In this document: one piece after another, positions 12,823 through 24,677 of the stretch | How the letters are laid out: the number at the start of each line of letters is the position of its first letter | How positions within the stretch are numbered: the first letter of the stretch is position 1 | DNA from: Symsagittifera roscoffensis | Lineage: Eukaryota; Xenacoelomorpha; Acoela; Convolutidae | Assembly: GCF_963678635.1 (NCBI RefSeq) | Contig: NC_087067.1 | Location: 24,495,547-24,559,546, forward strand | Length of the DNA: 64,000 bases | Direction of reading: 5' to 3' | Position numbers and translations under genes: made by a program | Notes under the pieces: model-generated | Told to the model about the DNA's origin: nothing | Seen by the model: the letters and a program-made list of their open reading frames with translations, nothing else | Database searches by the model: none

Positions 12823-13430
12823 TCATGTGTGATGGGTGTTCTTTAAGGAACTGTACTTGGCCCGTTTTCGCTCGTAGAGCAACAGAGACGATCAATAACA
12901 TTGAACCAGGATTCGTATCTGAACATGCTGGAGCACGATTTTTCACCAGTGTTACAGAAAACATGAGACGCATATGGTTTATGCAAGACGGAGCAAGATG
13001 CCACTGCACGGGGCTAGGGACAAAATCTAACAAAAATTTATGAGTCGGAGAAGCCCTATACCCTGGCCACTCTTGAATCCGGATCTTAACCCCCTTGATT
13101 TTCGGCTATGGGGTCATTTGTGGAAAAGTTTCATCGTGCCATTCCATGAGGTTTTGACGAATTCATGTTAATATTAGGGGATGCCGGAGTACGATAACGC
13201 CCGAGAATAATGCATATGCGGTGAAAAATTTGAACAAAAGATTATGATTCCGTGCTGCGCAAAGTGGAAAATGGCAGTCACTTCCAACATCTTCTATGAA
13301 AACAACTTTATTAGATGCACAAATCTCGGTCCTTTATCTCTCTGTTGCAAAACTTTTTTTTCAATTTATCTCTTCTCAAACAAAAGTTATATCGCTTCAT
13401 AAAAATACCATTGATTAGGAACACCCTGTA
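12823..13430 (+). pseudogene. Mariner-type transposase remnant (unit 1)
   Basis: The + strand carries the C-terminal half of an IS630-Tc1-mariner transposase. One frame contains IWFMQDGARCHCTG, which includes the second catalytic Asp (QDGA..H). A later stretch in another frame reads WPLLNPDLNPLDFRLWGHL, the family's third acidic motif region. Stops and frame changes separate them, so it is dead. The right end AACACCCTGTA at 13420-13430 looks like a terminal inverted repeat next to a TA. No matching left end was found. Confidence 0.8.
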
Positions 13431-14182
13431 TTTAAAATGGAAAAATTGATAAGCGAACAATCACATGAACAACAATTTGATTCGAATTTTGGTATATGAG
13501 CCTACTCAAAAAAAATTCTTGTTTTTTGAGGAACCATGGCATTCTCTTTGTTTTGCTTTTTACATCAAGGCTAGCCGAACCTTAAAAAAATCCACTCTAG
13601 ATGTTAGTTTTTTTTAAGGCTCATCGTCTGTCTTTGGAACTTGTTTTCTCTCATTACGAGGTCAAGCTTGGTTTATTAACAAAAAAAACTTCGAACCTCA
13701 GAGTTCCACATACAATTATTTGCCATATTTTCGAGGCATTCGTCATTAGAATCTAAAAAATCAGTTGGTGGAAAATCGATCAAATGTCGCCGCTTTCAAA
13801 CTTTGTCAGTCTTTTGCACAGCCAATGTGTTCCTTTTGTTACTGCATTGCACTATTTGAAGGCACATTCCTCAATTTTTTGTGGGCTCCGGTAAGTTAGA
13901 AACTTTCTAAGAAATTTTCTACTCCACTTACGGGATGCTTATGTTTATTTCCGGAACTCTTAAGAGAATCTTCCAAACCACCGCTACATGCAAAAATTCC
14001 AATTAATTGATGGAGCTAAAACCGCTGAGAAGTATCCTTTGATTACTGCTACATCCCACAAATGTCCGTTTTTATTGAACAAGCCGGGAATTAAGTTCAA
14101 TGTAGTCGGAGAAATTTATAATGTTGGAGACGCAGACGACTGTGTTTTTTTTGTCTGGTATCTTTTTTCGGTTACATGACAA

Positions 14183-14287
14183 AAGATCCCTTAACTTAAG
14201 ATCCCAAACGAGAAGATCCCAGTCAATAAGATACCATTGCAAAAGATACCTCGTTCTAAAATCGCCCACGACATAAGATACCATAAT
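14183..14287. repeat. 15-bp minisatellite (unit 2)
   Basis: Copy of the AAGATCCC/AAGATACC array described at 10059, almost unchanged. Confidence 0.75.
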
Positions 14288-14900
14288 AAAATAGCAAAGA
14301 ACCTGAGAATTGAAAATAAAGCGGTTAATCGATCAAAGCAAAAACAAAGCGTCAGTTAAAATCAAAGAAACGGCAAAATTTTTGCTGCACAAATCTCGAA
14401 CATAAATGACCTTGCTAATCACTTGGCCTTTAAAATGAAACTCAAACTTCGAAACAGCTTAGACTATAATTGAACTTGAAAAGGATTTCCAATTAATCCA
14501 AACCAACTTTGCCAAAAATGGCCTGATTTTCCAGACAACTCAAGTCGGTACAAAATTGAAATTGAGTTTTTTTTTTGCAAAATTCTAAAGCTTTGAAATC
14601 ATTTTCATTACGAATCACTTGCCATTCTATTTGATAAAAAATATCAATTCTCAATTTAGATCAACTTTTTTTCACTAGGCGCAATACTCAAAGGGCCGTC
14701 AGGCCCCTACCCCCAACCTAGCGTCCCGTAAATAAGAGCAATTGTTCTGGGATCCAATTGCTAGAGACAGCATTTTCAAATGCGAGTCGTAGTATTGCGT
14801 TTCGGCGTTCTCTGGGAGGGTTTAAGGAGACGTCTATGAAAAAGTTGATCAAACAAATTTGAATTTAGGAAAAATTAGGCAAAAACTAAAACAAAATTCA

Positions 14901-15236
14901 TTAGGATAAATGGGCAAGTGAACGGATAAAAGACAATAAGTTAGAGTCTGTGTATGAACTTGTTATCTGTTGAACTTTTTCATTCAGATCACGGTACTTC
15001 TTCCGGCATAAGTTGATAATGCCGCTGGATGCCTTCAAAATGTTGAAATTTTGATTGTAGGAATCCAGTTGAATTTTTTCGAGAAACGTATGTATTGAAG
15101 GATGCCTGCCTTGAAACAAAGCGGTTACACCTAGATGCCACCCTTCAACTGCATTTGTGGTTCGGGCTAGACCACACACAGCATTTTGATAATGGTTCCA
15201 AAGAGAAATAGGAAAAAGTGTTTTTCGGCCAATCAA
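14901..15236 (-). pseudogene. MULE transposase C-terminal fragment (unit 2)
   Basis: The 111-residue frame is identical at protein level to that at 10776-11111, with the same TTNAVEGWH motif and the same missing 5' part. It arose with the tandem duplication. Confidence 0.75.
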
Positions 15237-15576
15237 ATCCCTCTAATGTACGTTTATTGGAAATAAGCAGTTAGCTCGTCTAATTTTTCGAGATCGTTTT
15301 GTGAAATATCCAGTTTGGTTGCCACATTGCATATTTCCTCAATGACTAGGTCGAACCCGATTTTGGTATGGTATCTTTTGTCCTGACACCCTTTTTTCAT
15401 GGCCGAAGGACTGCATGGTCCGAACTTCACAACCAATCAAAGTCGTTTTAATTGTCCATAGCTGACTGAACTTAGCGCTTATTATTAGTTAGCGTTTATT
15501 ACGAGTTTTCAAATATTGATTTTTGATTACATTATTTAATTTTCGGGTATTCGGTGTCCTTCGACAAGGATTTTAG

Positions 15577-15860
15577 TAATTAAAAAAGTTGAATACGTTC
15601 CTATTTTTTACGAACGAGAACCAATTTTAGAAGAGTTGAACAGTAGAGAACAAATAGAAAAACAAGATCATTTTCTGAACAATTTAAAAGAAGAGCTCTT
15701 GGATGAGCCATTCATTGAGAACTATTCAAATGTAGATAGTATTCAAATAGTTCACTTGGAGATGGAGAAGGTATCAATAAAAAACTTCAAGAAACCATTT
15801 TCTCAAGTCAAAAAAGAAATGAAAACTAACCGTCTAAAGTCTCAAATGAACTGTATTTAA
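15577..15860 (+). CDS. Unrecognised charged open frame (unit 2)
   Basis: Copy of the frame at 11453-11717. The approximately 357-bp difference between the units falls right after the shared KTNR codons, so the last residues differ (LKSQMNCI here). The same caution applies: no family is recognised and the function is unknown. Confidence 0.22.
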
Positions 15861-16589
15861 ATAAAAGCTTTTCATTTTATAACAGTCTCTCCTTTTTACT
15901 TCAAACCTTGAGATAATAAGCAAAAGAAGCGTAGACTCAATAACTTATCAAAGCTGCATTGATTAGCTCAATTTCATAAAAATCACCCGCATTTTCCAAC
16001 CAATTCACATCTTCAAATTGTTTGTTCGATACGCGAATGCAAACAGCGAGTTGTTTTTTTTTACTGTAGAAGAAAAAAAATGATTTGTTTGTTTATTCAC
16101 TATTTATGGAAGCCCAACTGAAGTCCGCAGGAGGTTTATTTGAGATTTCTCAATTGACTACGGGCTGCATCCACACTTCAAACTAAACAGTTTGTCAGAG
16201 TGTGGAGTTGATTCCAAGAACGAGGTGGGTGGTCAAAAATTGAAGGACGGAATTGAAAAGGCACCAGGAATTGTAACCAGGAAAAAACGATGCCAATGCC
16301 ATATTATACACTATTATGATATTCATCCTAAAGATTCGGTAGCCAAAGCAGCCGGCAACCAATCTGGGAAAGAGTTGCACCATAACCTGGAGACTTGTGG
16401 GAGCTGCGAAAATAAACTTCAGTTTGGGTATTAAATTCGGTTTCTGGTTCTTGAACATGCACAGGTGATTTTCTCGTGAATAAAAGTGATGGGTGCTCGA
16501 CAGCTCCCTTAATTCTCAAAACGATTGGAGATGGAGTTTAATTAACCCCACAGAGTGTGTCGAATGCAAGTGTCAGGGTCAGTAGAAAG

Positions 16590-17197
16590 TCATGTGTGAT
16601 GGGTGTTCTTTAAGGAACTGTACTTGGCCCGTTTTCGCTCGTAGAGCAACAGAGACGATCAATAACATTGAACCAGGATTCGTATCTGAACATGCTGGAG
16701 CACGATTTTTCACCAGTGTTACAGAAAACATGAGACGCATATGGTTTATGCAAGACGGAGCAAGATGCCACTGCACGGGGCTAGGGACAAAATCTAACAA
16801 AAATTTATGAGTCGGAGAAGCCCTATACCCTGGCCACTCTTGAATCCGGATCTTAACCCCCTTGATTTTCGGCTATGGGGTCATTTGTGGAAAAGTTTCA
16901 TCGTGCCATTCCATGAGGTTTTGACGAATTCATGTTAATATTAGGGGATGCCGGAGTACGATAACGCCCGAGAATAATGCATATGCGGTGAAAAATTTGA
17001 ACAAAAGATTATGATTCCGTGCTGCGCAAAGTGGAAAATGGCAGTCACTTCCAACATCTTCTATGAAAACAACTTTATTAGATGCACAAATCTCGGTCCT
17101 TTATCTCTCTGTTGCAAAACTTTTTTTTCAATTTATCTCTTCTCAAACAAAAGTTATATCGCTTCATAAAAATACCATTGATTAGGAACACCCTGTA
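16590..17197 (+). pseudogene. Mariner-type transposase remnant (unit 2)
   Basis: Copy of the remnant at 12823-13430 with the same QDGARCH and NPDLNPLDF motifs, the same stops and frame changes and the same CCCTGTA end. It was already dead before the tandem duplication. Confidence 0.8.
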
Positions 17198-18127
17198 TTT
17201 AAAATGGAAAAATTGATAAGCGAACAATCACATGAACAACAATTTGATTCGAATTTTGGTATATGAGCCTACTCAAAAAAAATTCTTGTTTTTTGAGGAA
17301 CCATGGCATTCTCTTTGTTTTGCTTTTTACATCAAGGCTAGCCGAACCTTAAAAAAATCCACTCTAGATGTTAGTTTTTTTTAAGGCTCATCGTCTGTCT
17401 TTGGAACTTGTTTTCTCTCATTACGAGGTCAAGCTTGGTTTATTAACAAAAAAAACTTCGAACCTCAGAGTTCCACATACAATTATTTGCCATATTTTCG
17501 AGGCATTCGTCATTAGAATCTAAAAAATCAGTTGGTGGAAAATCGATCAAATGTCGCCGCTTTCAAACTTTGTCAGTCTTTTGCACAGCCAATGTGTTCC
17601 TTTTGTTACTGCATTGCACTATTTGAAGGCACATTCCTCAATTTTTTGTGGGCTCCGGTAAGTTAAAGACTTGCGCAACTCGAGACACCCGCGTCAAATC
17701 TAGACACAAGGGATTCCATAGGTCAATAGAATCCACAATCAAAAATCAAAACAGTTAGCAATTAACATGCAAGGGTACGAAACTTTTTCTTGATATCATC
17801 TGATGGAAATGTGACTGTTAATGATGTCTTTTACAAACTATATATATAATCAAGGTCTTATTTGCTGGGAATTACAAGAAATGTAAGTTCCTTTTTGAAT
17901 ATTATAAAATTTTATTGAGCAATTTTTAAATCAGTTAAGCCACAGAAAACAAACTTCCTGGATTATTTTTACAGGAAGTTTTTTCCAAGGGAGGAACGTT
18001 GTCTGCGTAAACACCCCTGAGGCTTGATTTGAGCGAAATAAAATGACCCCAAATTGTATCCAAATCCGATAAAAACTGTTTCAAAATTTTGCTTTTTAGT
18101 CTAACTTTGAGCATTTAAGCGAGCAAG

Positions 18128-18187
18128 TTACTTTTGTTTGATAAAAATTGGTTCATTAGGCGGCGATAAACTTAATTTTTCAGGAAA
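18128..18187 (+). repeat. Host copy of the LTR element's leader (copy A)
   Basis: This 60-bp stretch matches, in inverse orientation, the internal leader directly next to the element's 5' LTR (41462-41521), with two mismatches here. The copy-B counterpart at 47118-47177 matches 59 of 60. The host sequence is present in both duplicated copies, so it predates the insertion. Confidence 0.85.
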
Positions 18188-18363
18188 ATAAGTTTTCTAA
18201 TCTTCATATAGAGCTTTCTTGTCAATGACCATTTTCCTTATTACGACGCGTAAGCAACGGCCCAATCTTTAAGTGTGGTCGGCCCAATCTTTCAATACAT
18301 TTTTAAATGATCTTTAAGTGTGCTCAAAATGTTCTAGCGCTACTTGCTCAGCAACTAACAAAT

Positions 18364-18531
18364 CTTGTTTTTTTTTCTTGGGAGTGATTTCTGAAAATAC
18401 ATTTGCTAAACTCTTTTGTTTGTTTGTTCATCTAAGTGTCTAAATTTTAAAATAAACTGCTAAACAAACAAACAAACAAAAAGCTAGAAAAAGTATTTTC
18501 AGAAATCAATCCAGAGAAATAAGAAAACAAG
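18364..18531. mobile_element. Foldback MITE (copy A)
   Basis: The two ends are inverted repeats of about 50 bp, including GATTTCTGAAAATAC on the left and GTATTTTCAGAAATC on the right. The inner arms are a (GTTT)n tract facing an (AAAC)n tract. Total length is about 168 bp, non-coding. The structure is typical of a foldback MITE. The same element is in copy B at 47332-47503. No clear target duplication was seen. Confidence 0.65.
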
Positions 18532-19391
18532 CACAAACATAAACTTGCTAAAAATTATCTCAAAAAATAGGGCTAGTCGGTCAAAAAATGGGTGTCGTTA
18601 ATAAAAGCGAGCTTGGTTCCCTAGAAGAAACTAGCCAGTAAAATTGAGGGAAGGCGGTCTAAAGCACTCAATTTCCGGGAAACAGAGGCGCAGATAGCAA
18701 CCACAGTTTTATGTGATTCCAATTTTGGATTTTTTAGATTGAAAAATTTATGAAATGAGAGCTAGCTGAAAGTAACTCAGGAAAACTATCGGAAGTTGTT
18801 CTAGATAGGTTTTTTTGCTGAAAAAAAATTAAATAAAAAGCTCGCCGGAAGTTAAATGCATACATCATTGATAGCCCAACATCTGATTTTTTTCTTTCTT
18901 TTGATATTTTGCATTGCATATTCTATCTTTGATGATGTTTCAATTATGAAAATCACCGGATGAAATTGACATCATTTGTTTTTCATTCATCAAAAAAGCG
19001 AACTTTGAAGTGTGTATTGCTATAGCTAAGTGTCTACAGTATCGCTTCATGCTTTAGATGACAGTGAAGACGAAGATTATTGTGAGTTTGGGAAATATTC
19101 CTTGCTTATTTCGGGGCAGGTGGTTATGGTCTGAATGCCACCAATTGTGAATAATTAATAGGGGCTGTTTTCCAATCACCATTTACTATAGAACGAAATC
19201 AGGAAATTCAATTTCTCTTCTTCGGTATAATTTACATTTGCAGGAAGGTAGCCGGTCCTTCTTATGATAGAAACATCGGAAATAAACAAAAAACAAACAC
19301 TTTGAAAAATTAAGCATAAGATACAAAACTATCTAAATACAGAATACTGAGCCACAATGAAAAAATATTTGACTGCTGAGCTGAAATACAG

Positions 19392-19568
19392 TTAGACAGT
19401 TGCCGTTGGAATGAACCAAAATTGCAACCAAAAAGGCGCGGAACCAAAAAAATGATTCAGAATACCTTTAAAAGAGTGCGAGACCAAAGAATTAAACGCA
19501 CTTCTTTCGTCGAGCCAGTACAGGATCCGACTTTAAGGCAGCAACAGGCTTGGAATAAGATGAGCTCC
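19392..19568 (+). CDS. slo-2: slo-2 exon, copy A, truncated by the assembly gap
   Basis: Duplicate of the slo-2 exon at 48363-48634. It has the same acceptor-like TACAG before it, the same in-frame ATG (19452) and the same peptide through QQQAWNKMSS, after which the N gap begins. One early codon differs (Leu for Phe). The rest of the exon and its splice donor are not assembled here. If the duplication is real it is a partial gene copy. If the block is an alternative haplotype, this is the other allele. Confidence 0.75.
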
Positions 19569-19768
19569 NNNNNNNNNNNNNNNNNNNNNNNNNNNNNNNN
19601 NNNNNNNNNNNNNNNNNNNNNNNNNNNNNNNNNNNNNNNNNNNNNNNNNNNNNNNNNNNNNNNNNNNNNNNNNNNNNNNNNNNNNNNNNNNNNNNNNNNN
19701 NNNNNNNNNNNNNNNNNNNNNNNNNNNNNNNNNNNNNNNNNNNNNNNNNNNNNNNNNNNNNNNNNNNN
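19569..19768. other. Assembly gap (200 N)
   Basis: Exactly 200 N separate the end of copy A from the start of copy B. The round size suggests a placeholder of unknown true length. It interrupts a slo-2 exon and coincides with the boundary of the duplicated block, which is why a haplotype-tandem artefact must be considered. Confidence 1.
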
Positions 19769-19879
19769 CCTCCGGCTGTTTCAGGGTTATGGCTCTGATC
19801 TAAGATTATGGAAATGATTACGTTATAAATTTCAGACGCAGCGGTATTTAATTTTTTATACTTTATAACGATCTACCTG

Positions 19880-20262
19880 GTGTCTCAACTGATCAAATAT
19901 TAGGGCGATGCGGTTACACCGATCTTTCCCAAATAAAATAAGCCATAAAAGTTTGGATTTTGTGGTGCTGAATTATACAAATCCAGGTAGCTTGAAGTTT
20001 GCTGGTACTGATGAAGTGCTGGTTGCATGTGAACAAAGGATAGGGCTGAAGGGATCTGTCGCAGATGGGTATGGGGAAGCCCATTTGTTGATTGCATCAG
20101 GTCGCGGGGGTGTTAGCAAAGAGGTTACTGTTTTCGGCGGTGCGTATATTACCTATGTTGAGGCTAGTAGGATGACTGAGGCACAAGAATATTGAGATAT
20201 TAGTTTTAAGCGTTCGAAGTTTTCTTTGAGCCAGCTAAGTGTTTATTTGATTCGATATGAAA
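19880..20262 (+). pseudogene. Broken copy of the open frame at 2368-2820
   Basis: Aligns to the unrecognised frame in copy A. An in-frame TAG replaces TGG near the beginning, there is an indel shortly after, and TGG is changed to TGA after EAQEY. The rest is well conserved (PGSLKFAGTDEVLVACEQRI). No function is assigned. Confidence 0.3.
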
Positions 20263-23200
20263 TGAAATAGGACAATTAATTTTGATCACAGTTTGAAGTT
20301 GAATGATTTCAATTTTAGAATCAGCGGCGAATGCGTACATCAAAGTTAGAGTGCACTCCAAAACTCACTTAAATCAGTACAAATACTAACACCAGGTTCA
20401 ATCGGATCATGACCAATAAGATAGCTTCTCAGTTTTTTGCTTTGCAACACTCCAATCTGTGTCGTAGGAAAAAAAAGTCGTAGTTAGTTAAACCATGACT
20501 AAAATCATTCAGTCAACAATCCAAGCCATTCCTTATTTCATTCATTGTTTATCTTTTTATTCAGTCTTCTCTTATACCTATCATGGTGAGTAGAAGTTAT
20601 CGGGCTAAGAAAAAAAAATTTCTTGATGCGAACAGTTGGGAAAATGGAAAATTCTATAAAATTATCAAAATTCAGCGGTTGGTGTGTAAACATTATGTAT
20701 TCTGAATAGCCCGTAAGCTTTATCTTTAGCGTCCAGAAGACAGACTAGTAAACGAAGCACCATTGAGATTAGGAAAAAATCTGAGAAACCATTCATGCTT
20801 CAGTAACAGCAGAAAAAATTCAAAAAAGAAGAACCTATCGTTTACCCCAGACGGCTGCATAGGGGACTTGCTGATCTTTTTCTGACTTGATGGGAAAGTA
20901 AAAAAGGTACTATCACTATCAATGGTTACAATGTGTCCCAGTGCACAATTCGTTCTGATGACGGAACCTAACCAAAGAAAACAAGGAAACGAACCAAGGA
21001 AACAAGTTGGAGATCACTGCCCTACGATTTCGCAAAATTTTTATTCAAGGAAGCCAAAAAACGTAGACCTGAACAAACCCTAAGAGCTCAAGGCCAAAAA
21101 AAGGAGAGGAAAACCAGAGGATCAATTTGAGTTGCCAGAAAATGACGTCCAGTTGAAATTTTCACCATGCGTCAACCGTGTAATGCAGATAAACCTATCA
21201 TGTAACTTCGTCATCAGTGTTACTTAACTGCTTCTCATTCGCATCCAATTTTCTGATAGTCTGTATATAAAATGATTGCTTTCATCTGATATCCTGAAAG
21301 TGATACACGAGTTCTCCCGTGCATCTCATTCTGAAATTTGTGATTATAGCCAGGATCGACTATATCGAAAGCTGCAGAAAAAATCCGCGTTGACCACCTG
21401 GTAAAGCAAAAAAATTAATAAAAAAACGCTACTATAATGGTTAAAAAAAAACAAAAAAAATGCGGATCCTGCAACAGTGCAACTTAACTATATATATATT
21501 TTTTTTGGTCTTTTTGTGGATTCCACAAACCGTTCCGGATTCAGCAATTACTTTTTTGAATTCCGCAGTTATGATTGTTTTTAGATTTATTTAGTGCGGT
21601 GAAGTATTTAACAATTTGTTTGAGGAATATAGAAGAAGATAGAGAAGTCGCAATATTGCGGATTCCGCTCTAAATCTCATTTTAGCTTGTTGCAAAATCC
21701 ATATAAAACTCACGAACTGCAGAGTTTGGAGTGTAACGGCGATCCTAGAAAACAACTTTGTCGGCCTGATTTTCCCAGTTATTCTTAAGTTCACTAAAAA
21801 AGAGACATTTTTTCGAGTTTGGCTTCACAATTTATTTGATGTGTACTTAGTTTGGTTTCTGCCAAAAAATATTTGCGTAAGTAAAGTAATCTTTTTGAAA
21901 TCAGCTCGAAACGCTCCCAAAAAACTGCTATGGTTTTCTGTCAAGCGAAGTTTTCTCTTTATTAATTGAACGCACTATTTTGCTTCAAAGAAGTTAGAAG
22001 TTATGATGGGAATCTCGTAGCAAAACGCATTGACATCATGAGCAATAATAGGATTGTCGTAGTAATACACATGAATTTAATTTTTTAGTCATGAACAACC
22101 AATTTTTTGTCCTTTTGTTTCTTTTTTCTTGCAATAACTTGTAAATATTTAACCATTTTTTGAGCCATAACTTTCTCAACTAGGAAAATTTTCCTATAGT
22201 GAATTACTTTTAATTGAATCTTGAATTTTTTCGAAATCTTTTCTTTTTTTTGCAAATGTATGCAGTGTTCACCTTTTGTTTTATGGTTTTTTATAAAAAA
22301 TAACCAAGCTGATTTCAAAAATAATGTGCTGATGAAAATAACGCTGGTTCACTGAAGATTTTAATTGGTTACTTCGCAGTTCCAGAATTAGAGATGTTTC
22401 AGGGAAGCAAGTGATTTCAGGCCAATGTGTTGCGAGCTTGCCAACAGAGGGTAGGAATTTATATGGAATTCGGGGCCAGTTATTGCCATGAGACGGCGAT
22501 GCACTCGTAGCGCACCCACTGGCGCCCATAAATAATTTTCTCGAGTTTTAAATTTAATTGTCAAGTTTGCGAATTGTCGCTTTACCTAAACTTTGCGAGT
22601 TGATTTTTGTTGCGAGCTGTCTTTTGTTGCAAATTGTTGCGGTACTTATCTTATGACAATCATTTTTGGTGATGACTACTAAAGTTTTTCGAAAAGCTCC
22701 GCCGACTTAAGGTTATTTCAAAGGAATTTTTTCAACAAATTGCCTCCGGCGCAGATTATTTTCAATTAAATAGGGTTTTTGATTTTTTTTTATTCTGTTC
22801 TGGAAGCGCTCGCAAAATACTTATGGTCAACCTACAAAAAATATTGACAGTTTTCGACAATTTTTTTGAAAATCCTCCCCTCTACAAAAATCCTAGATCC
22901 TACCCTCAACGCAGTAAGCTTCGAAAATTAATTTGGTTGGTCGAAGAAAAAAGTCCATCAATTTTTGGTCCGTTTTTTTTTTAAAATCGTCTTTCCTTTT
23001 TGATAAATTTTATTGATTTTCATTAAAAACGGGCTGTTATTGTTCTATTTTTAAACCGCGAAAGCAAAAAGATTAACGTCAGTTTTAGGGTTGGCGAAGT
23101 AATGTATGTATACATGTATTTATCATCAAAACCATCACCTTAAATGTTACTTGATACTTCAAACTGCTAAATAACAATCAATGCATATCTATTGAATACC

Positions 23201-24263
23201 TTTTCTTTGTGATTCAGAAACTTGAAAATCAGTAGAAGTGTCATAGAAAAGACCGAATTCTTCGATCAAACTGTGAAAGCAATAAAAATAAACCTATTTC
23301 AAATTGTTACCTTCTTCAATTTTTATGCTTAAGTAAAAAGCCATTGGCTCAAAAGCTATCATATTTTGACAGATAAAAATTTTGAGTATGATGTGTACAA
23401 ATGACGTAGAAATTTCAACGCTTTTCTCAGATTCAGATTCAACGCCTTTTGGCGATGAAATTTTTTAGGCAAAAAAGCATTTTCTTGGACTCTGAGTCAA
23501 TTGGGATTTTTTTAAAAAGTTCAAAAATTCAATGCTAGAATGGCCCAAGTTGACAGCTCGAGTAGCATATAAATCTCGACTGGCATAAATATTCACAAAC
23601 TTCAAAATGTACCAATTATTTCTTTAATTATTCTTTTTTCACAGTAGCAGAAAAGAACGTTATAAATCGAATCGAATAGAAACTAATATTTTTGAGGAAT
23701 AGATTGTTGAGCAATTGATAAATCAAGCATCAGCCGATCACATGGAGTTCCTAAATACATAAGTCAGTCACACCGACTTGTAATGGCTTGGACTGAAACT
23801 GATCGCCGCGCAAATTCTGAAACTTTTCAAAAACTTTGATTCATCGTACTTTTTTGAGTATAAAAAAATTTATATTGACAATAAATGCATTTTTTGTTTC
23901 AAATTTTTAAGCCAGTCAATACATATTTCATCATTTATGCGATTCGAGTCTTATGCTAGTCGATACACAGCCTGGCTTTAATCAAAACCAAATATGTTTA
24001 ATCAATCAATTTAATAACAGCCACTTTTGCTTAAGCCTGCTGTCTGTTAACTGCAATGAAATTTAATCTCACAATTCTTCAACACCTATTTCGAGAGTTA
24101 TATTCATGTGGGTTTTCCAGCTGGAAATTTAAAAAAATCACATTTAGTGCCTGGTGTTATCTAATCGCTATGCCAAATTTCTTACCTAATTTAAATCAAT
24201 TTAAAGAAAGAAAGAATTGCTTTTTCCAAAGAAGTACTCAACATGATATCAACAAAATCAAAC
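20263..24263. other. Non-coding duplicated sequence (copy B, left of the LTR element)
   Basis: Counterpart of about 2850-6764. I see no gene. The only longer open frames are chance frames in AT-rich sequence and are not shared intact with copy A. Confidence 0.5.
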
Positions 24264-24267
24264 GAAT
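24264..24267. repeat. Target-site duplication, left
   Basis: GAAT here and GAAT at 41932-41935 flank the LTR element. The empty site in copy A has a single GAAT (6765-6768). A 4-bp duplication is normal for Ty3/gypsy-type integrases. Confidence 0.92.
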
Positions 24268-24677
24268 TGAGTTGGAACCGATGTGGTTAACTCATAGAGT
24301 AATTTCGGATAGGGTACACCGTCTGCTCGTCACGCTATCTTATTTTCGGCCGGATAGATTCGTGCAACTTCTTAGTCTAATACCGATCCTAATCTTACTC
24401 TTATACTATCTAGTCTCAGGGTGTTTAACTAGTCTCTGCTAGGCTCAATAGATCTAGGGTATACTGGTTTATTGCGGCTGCTGAAGTCTTCTTGGAGAGT
24501 CAACTAATTTCTAAGTTAAGTTCAAATCTCTCTGGTGCTGAAATTACAAGTAATTCCAGCACTTACAAATAAGTGGGTTGTTAGTTTGATGGATCATGAT
24601 TGGTTAATATTAAATACTTTACAGTGGTAAAATATCTAATTTATCCAATCATAAAATGTAGTTTAGATCAGGTTCCA
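24268..24677 (-). repeat. 3' LTR
   Basis: 410 bp, nearly identical to the LTR at 41522-41931: one substitution plus a six-base block near the inner U5 end that differs (GGAACC here on the + strand, ATGCCT there). On the coding strand it begins TGGAACC and ends GGTTCCAACTCA. It contains an AATAAA polyadenylation signal and a near-perfect hairpin (24535-24562, arms of 13 bases). Low LTR divergence points to a young insertion. Confidence 0.95.

Larger units (their letters stand above)
9787..13898 (+). repeat. Internal tandem duplication, unit 1
   Basis: This 4.1-kb unit is followed 12 bases later by a near-identical copy at 13911-17665. The main difference is about 357 bp (roughly 11707-12063) present here and missing from unit 2. 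Only its first 1.3 kb has a counterpart in copy B (45308-46634). Inside are a 15-bp minisatellite, a MULE transposase fragment, an unrecognised charged open frame and a mariner remnant. The few differences between units suggest a duplication younger than the A/B divergence. Confidence 0.92.
13911..17665 (+). repeat. Internal tandem duplication, unit 2
   Basis: Second unit of the tandem duplication that begins at 9787. It is about 3.76 kb and lacks the roughly 357 bp present in unit 1. It ends in the same GGCTCCGGTAAGTTA as unit 1, then continues into sequence shared with copy B from about 46676. Confidence 0.92.
2309..19568 (+). repeat. Large duplicated segment, copy A
   Basis: Nearly the whole of this block recurs at 19770-48539 in the same order and orientation, with substitutions and small indels. 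Divergence is uneven: low around 5600-6760 against 23080-24260, higher around 2400-4300. Copy A ends inside a slo-2 exon at the 200-N gap. It lacks the LTR element of copy B and keeps its empty site, GAAT at 6765-6768. It has an extra tandem duplication at 9787-17665. It is either a true segmental duplication or the alternative haplotype placed in tandem by the assembler. Confidence 0.9.

Noticed and set aside
24056-24442. 128-codon frame crossing the left edge of the LTR element
   Set aside because: It is half host flank, half LTR, and has no homologue in the empty site of copy A; a chance fusion frame.
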